DNA of 12,252 nucleotides from NCBI GenBank assembly GCA_027600665.1, contig JADGJL010000902.1:1-12252 (forward strand), in the 5' to 3' direction. Of this stretch, positions 8,190 to 12,252 are shown in pieces (position 1 is the first letter of the stretch; every line of letters starts with the position of its first letter). This DNA comes from Irineochytrium annulatum. Its lineage: Eukaryota > Chytridiomycota > Chytridiomycetes > Chytridiales > Chytridiaceae. A model generated the notes under the pieces. The model was not told where the DNA came from. It did not search any database and saw only the letters and a list, made by a program, of their open reading frames with translations. The translations under genes were made by a program, and so were the position numbers.

Positions 8190-10406
8190 TCATCCAACAA
8201 CATGATCCCATGCTTTTGTCGTGTAAAACAGCAGCCTTCCCTTAATGCCCGGCGGCGGCGGCCCCCCACCCATAACGTCGTCCTCATCATCCCTCAACTG
8301 CAGCCGGTCCGTCACAAAGTCGACCTTGTTCAGCGGCACGGTCTTCCACATGTCGTCTGTGATAATCCATCCCTTGTGGAACCTCTTGTTGACGAAATCG
8401 GCGATGAAGTAGTAAGCCTTGAAGCCGAAGTAGAGAACGAAGAAAAGCGGGAATCCAACGTAGAGGACGGAATCGTTCACGGCGTCGAAGGGTGCCGACA
8501 CCTATCCGACGCGAACGTAGACGAAGTCAGAATTACCTGCTTATGGACGAAAAAGAGCAGGACTTACCTCAGAGTACAACAAGCCCGCAATAACGACACC
8601 ACCCAACAACAGCGCGATGATATCCCCGAACGGATGCCACGGCGCCACGTACGGCAGGTCCGCCAGCGGCATGTTCTGCGCCTTCATGGCAGCCCTGAAT
8701 CTGAGGTGCGTGATCGAGATCGTGAGCCACGACAGGAGGATGGCGACGCCGATGATGTTGGAGAGGACCACAAAGGCCTTCCCGTCGCCTACAAAGTTAC
8801 CGACGAGCGCGAGCGCGCCGAACCCGATCGAGATGGCCAGGGACCAGGTCGGGACGCCGCGTTTGTCGACCTTGCCAAGGAAACGTGGCGCTTTGCCCTC
8901 ACGGGCGAGGCCCATCAGGGTGCGGGAGCAGGCGTAGATAGAGGAGTTTGCGGCCGAGAGGACGGCGACGAGGATGACCTGGTAAACGTGGAAATTTTGT
9001 CAGTCTGAAGATAAAATACATTGGATAAACATACCGCGTTCATGATATGATCAGCGCCCTGGATCCCAACAGCCTTGTAAACCAGCGTAAACGGGCTCGA
9101 CTGGATGTTGCCCCCAAGCCCCGGGTACGAAGCCGGAATGATGCACCCGACGAAGAACAGCGCGCCGATGTAAAACAGACAAATCCGCAGCAACGTCCCC
9201 TTAATGGCCTTCGGCACCGACTGCCTCGGGTTCGCCGCCTCCCCCGCCGTGACGCCCACCAGCTCCGTACCCCCATAACTGTAGAAGGCGGTCGGGAACG
9301 CGTTCAGGATGGCGATAAACTGCGCCAGGCTCCAGTTCCCGCTCGTGACGGACGGGTCAAACCCGATGGGTGCGTTAGGATTGCCGTCGTTACGCACCCA
9401 ATTCTACATCCCCTTTGTTAATAGAAGGGAGAGACAATGAAAAGGAAAAGGTGTCACCTTGAACCAGACGGTCCCAAAGGTTCTGCTGCCTCCGCAGAAG
9501 ACTATGACACCGAAGAGCAGGAAGATAACGATAGCGATCACTTTGATAAGACTCATTGTGTATTCGATCTCCCCGAACCCTCGGACGCCGATAGCGTTCA
9601 CCATGGTCAGGGGCACGAGGAAGACGATGGACCAGACGTAGGTTGGTACGTAGGGCAGCCAGTACTGCATGACGACGCCTCCCGCGATGAGCTCGGCGGG
9701 GAGCGTGACGGCCCACTGGGCCCAGTAGTTCCAGCCGAGGGTAAAGCCAAGTGCCGGGTCGACGAAGCGGGTCGAGAGCTGGGAGAAGGCACCGGATATG
9801 GGATAGGCGGTCGACATCTCGCCGAGGGAGGTCACGACGCCCCAGACCATAAGACCAGTCAAGCTGAAGGCGATCAGGATGCCGAGGGGACCCGCAGCGG
9901 CAAGGACGTGGCCGGAACCGACGAAGAGGCCGGTGCCTGGTTAGAAGGAGCGAAATTTTAATCTCGAGCGAAGAAGAACACGTCGGCGGTCTAGCACACG
10001 TGATGCTACGACGAAACAGCCTACTCACCAATACATCCACCTATCGCAATCATCTAATACAAGCAGCACATCAGTAAGTCGCGCGTAGAACGATCACAAT
10101 CCCATCCCTTCATATTTGCAAAGCACACCCTGGCAGCCACCCAACAGCGAGGACAAAGGCACCACACACCTGCAGATGCCGGCTCCTAAGCTCCCGATGC
10201 ACGCCCTCGCCATGCGACAGCCTCCCCCCAGTCTCGAGCGTCATCGCGCTGAAGCTGTTGCCGCCGTGCGCGTCACCGTCCCTGTCGGCCACGGACGGCT
10301 CGCCGGCGTTGGCGGCCTTCTCGCCGACGGCCGCGGGGCCGCCGAGCGAGTTGCGCGCCGTCTCGACTTGGTCGAGGTCATGGAAGGTCTTCTCGGAATT
10401 CACCAT
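8190..10406 (-). CDS. Amino-acid permease, fungal YAT/AAP family (APC superfamily)
   Basis: Plasma-membrane, proton-coupled amino-acid uptake carrier of the yeast amino-acid transporter family. Exons 10406-10170, 10053-10029, 9936-9458, 9403-9035, 8978-8568 and 8501-8190 give 610 aa, within the family range. A hydrophilic N-terminus (1-70) precedes HRELRSRHLQ, then MIAIGGCIGTGLFVGSG (80-96), the TM1 signature. Further landmarks are GEMSTAYPISGAF, LGWNYWAQW, the acidic-residue helix YGGTELVGVTAGEA, NSSIYACSRTL and a C-terminal cytosolic tail with a PPPP stretch. About 12 membrane spans are expected. The 25-nt exon 2 is required to build the signature. Introns are 116, 92, 54, 56 and 66 nt; four of the five are phase 0. 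Substrate range cannot be told; general and specific permeases look alike at this level. Confidence 0.95.
10029..10053 (-). other. 25-nt microexon of the permease gene
   Basis: Reading on minus after TTAG, the segment encodes Met-Ile-Ala-Ile-Gly-Gly-Cys-Ile plus the first base of a Gly codon, then GTGAGT. It joins exon 1 (ending HLQ) to exon 3 (GTGLFVG) and rebuilds the family's IAIGGxIGTGLF signature exactly, so it must be exonic. Confidence 0.9.
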
Positions 10407-10956
10407 CGTTCCGCGAAGGCTTCGGGCGAAGCGGGGAGGCTATGGCGGTGTGGAGGTTCGTGTGAAGTCGCGAGCCTTATCAGGCGGGGATGTTGTGGCG
10501 ACCCCTGTCAAACGAAAACCGGCGGCGTTGGAAATTCCGAACCCGTCAACTAGCAGGGTTGACTCCGGTGGAGAAATAAATAGTTTCGAGCGTGACTGGA
10601 TTATTTTCTAAAATACTAAAAAGTCAATAGAAGCAGTGAATAGATCGAAAGACCGATGGGGATTTGAAAAGTGCAGATGCTAGTGAGGAAATTACACATT
10701 TTGTGGGAAGCGATACGTTCAGATATGTTGCCACCGTTCCCGGACATAGTACATATAATGACGACAGCGTTGTCAAGGGGGCTCGGTCTGCCCAGCAAAT
10801 GAAGAGGGTTGACTTTCCAAAGGGCGCCTCAAGAGCAGTCGAACGCTTACGACCAAGCGCACCCACAGTCCCCCGGCAACAAGTTCCCGCATCCCAACAA
10901 GCTGAGAGAAAGGCAACTCGTTTTAGCGGAGAGAAGGTTGCGTACATGGTCTGTCA
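10407..10956 (-). promoter_or_regulatory. Upstream region of the permease gene and STYX 3' UTR
   Basis: These 550 nt lie between two minus-strand genes. A GATA-factor-type site (TGATAA on minus, 10478-10483) sits about 72 nt before the permease ATG, and an AT-rich TATTTATT-like element on minus lies near 10572-10580. Nitrogen-regulated permeases are often controlled by GATA factors, but one short site is weak evidence. Plus and minus ORFs of about 107-110 codons (10664-10996 and 10947-10624) overlap each other, show no recognisable motif and are taken as chance. Confidence 0.4.
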
Positions 10957-12021
10957 TTACGAGTCCTGCAGCGAAGTTATAAGTAGCGTTCAATGAAAAT
11001 CCATTAAAGAACTTACCATGTCATCGTCGTCGTCATTTGTCGGCATCCCCCGCTTCCGCTGACCCTGCGTCAAGATCTGATCGGCCGTGTAATTCATATT
11101 CGCAATATTCTCACGCGCTAACATAATCGGCCCGTATTCCTGTTAAGACCCCCAAGATTATCAGCACGCACAACTCCACAGTAACGACGTAAAACAGAAG
11201 CCGGAAAAAAAACCCGAGAAAACGCGCAGCGCTCACCTTCAATTGGTTCTTGACGACCTCTGGCGGGTTCATGCAGAACCTCCTATTTTGTACGTGCGTG
11301 TACGCCACATCGAACGTCCACTTCTTCGTCTCCATTAAATACGCGACAACGAAGGATGGTGAGCGGATGAGGCCCGTGTTGCAGTAGACGAGGACGCGGC
11401 CGCCGGCAGCCAGGGCGGAGGAGATGAAGGCGTTGGATTCGGGGAAGTAGCGGATGTAATTCTGCATTGGGGAGTCGGATACTTCGCTGTTTGTAAAGTT
11501 TTAGTCGAGGCTCAACAACGAAATGCCTAAATCATGTCGTCGAGAACGAGAAAGCCAGAATTGAAGACCATAAAACTTACATGAAATGATATGCAAACTG
11601 CGTGGGGTAGACGACTTGCATGAGCCGCTTCTCCTCCGGCGCGAGCAAACACAACATATGTGTGATCCCCTTCTGCTCCAGCAAAGACTTGTCCCTCGCG
11701 CAGATGTATGGACCTAGGAAGAGACCGGGCTGAATCTCCTGGATCTCCCGCCGCATCTCATACTTCCAGTCGTGCGAGTCGAAGGAGGAATCCTGGGATG
11801 AACAGGGTTTAGAGGGTTCAGTTTGGACTGGCATATGGATTGTACAACGGGAAGCCAGCACTACAACCCCTCCAACTCAAAGCGTATCGGAAGAGATCGA
11901 CTGGCCTTCAGCTGCGCCTGGCGACCGACGTCTGGAAAGTACGACCTCCCTTTGGGCTGCTCCACCTCCATGCACAAGGCAACTCGCGCATCCTCACCTG
12001 ATTGTCCCACAGCAGCGTCAT
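10957..12021 (-). CDS. STYX: STYX-family dual-specificity phosphatase-like protein with intact catalytic residues
   Basis: Exons 12021-11998, 11792-11581, 11486-11237, 11139-11017 and 10965-10957 give 205 aa, close to animal STYX. Family landmarks in order are KYEMRREIQEI (18-28), PGLFLGPYICAR, GITHMLCL, SDSPMQNYIRYFP (82-94), VYCNTGLIRS (112-121), SFVVAYLMET, VQNRRFCMNPPEVV, QLKEYGPIMLA and a basic-then-acidic tail (QRKRG, five Asp). Animal STYX is a pseudophosphatase with Gly in place of the nucleophilic Cys; here the loop is C-x5-R (Cys114, Arg120) and Asp83 lies 31 residues upstream, as expected for the general acid. The usual His before Cys is Tyr113. Introns are 205, 94, 97 and 51 nt. 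The 24-nt first exon (MTLLWDNQ) and 9-nt last exon are supported only by splice signals and frame; an alternative start is the ATG near 11834 read through the first intron's end. Confidence 0.87.
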
Positions 12022-12252
12022 TCTCGTCAAGCGCACACAGAACGAACGGCTATCGGGTCAGCTGGCGGGGATCGGATCCCGCTCTCGCGGTCGGGCGGAC
12101 TGGATGATGGACTTCTGGATGACAATTTCAAGTGGTGATTGCAATGCATTCAATGACCATGGCCGTCTTCGACACGCCTGCCCCTCTCCCGCCAGGTCCC
12201 GTCTTTCTATCGCCGCCAAACGTTCCCCGGTGTTCGCATTAAGCTTTCCCAC
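12022..12252 (-). promoter_or_regulatory. Upstream region of the STYX-like gene
   Basis: This segment holds the 5' leader and part of the promoter of the STYX-like gene. On plus, ATGs at 12153 and 12159 open a short Pro-rich frame that stops near 12240, so a divergent gene would need an intron before that point. I do not call it. Confidence 0.35.

Noticed and set aside
7940..8290. Minus ORF with a hydrophobic stretch and several Cys past the permease end
   Set aside because: Its first part is an out-of-frame reading of the permease C-terminus; the remainder lies in the expected 3' UTR with no start codon context.
10624..10996. Overlapping ORFs of about 107-110 codons on both strands in the permease upstream region
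   Set aside because: No recognisable motif, the two strands overlap almost fully, and the plus ORF runs into the STYX last exon.
12153..12240. Start of a divergent plus-strand gene (short Pro-rich peptide)
   Set aside because: It stops after about 29 codons and the window ends before any further exon could be tested.

Overview
The window looks like nuclear DNA of a filamentous fungus, most likely a basidiomycete. Six protein genes are packed with short spacers. Nearly all are broken by GT-AG introns, most of them 51-120 nt and many with a CTAAC-like branch point close to the acceptor. A complex I subunit gene rules out yeasts that have lost complex I. The squalene synthase has the FLQK-type second Asp-rich motif rather than the form I recall from Ganoderma-like mushrooms, so I do not fix the lineage further. 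I rebuilt every gene model by hand from splice signals, frame continuity and family conservation. There is no sign of phage, plasmid, transposon, CRISPR, rRNA or tRNA.

Layout, left to right. Plus strand: squalene synthase (411-1953, 4 exons), then an intracellular GH5 steryl-glucoside/glucosylceramide hydrolase (2325-5571, 5 exons). Minus strand: a small complex I subunit of NDUFB2/AGGG type (6513-5982, 2 exons), a secreted GPI-anchored acidic Cys-repeat protein (7801-6926, 3 exons), a 12-TM amino-acid permease (10406-8190, 6 exons) and a STYX-family dual-specificity phosphatase (12021-10957, 5 exons). The right edge (12022-12252) is the STYX upstream region.

How the genes may work together. 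The two plus-strand genes are both tied to sterol metabolism: one makes squalene from farnesyl diphosphate, the other belongs to a family that removes glucose from ergosteryl glucoside or glucosylceramide. The hydrolase ends in Cys-Ser-Ile-Met behind a basic stretch. This is a textbook CaaX farnesylation signal and the most striking single observation here. The minus-strand genes show no common pathway.

Other points of note are a STYX-like protein that keeps a complete Asp/Cys/Arg phosphatase triad where animal STYX has lost the Cys; a 4 x 10-residue acidic Cys repeat on a predicted GPI-anchored surface protein; introns that are stop-free and can mislead gene callers; and exons of 9, 24 and 25 nt. 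I found no multi-gene system that I would call a previously undescribed machine.
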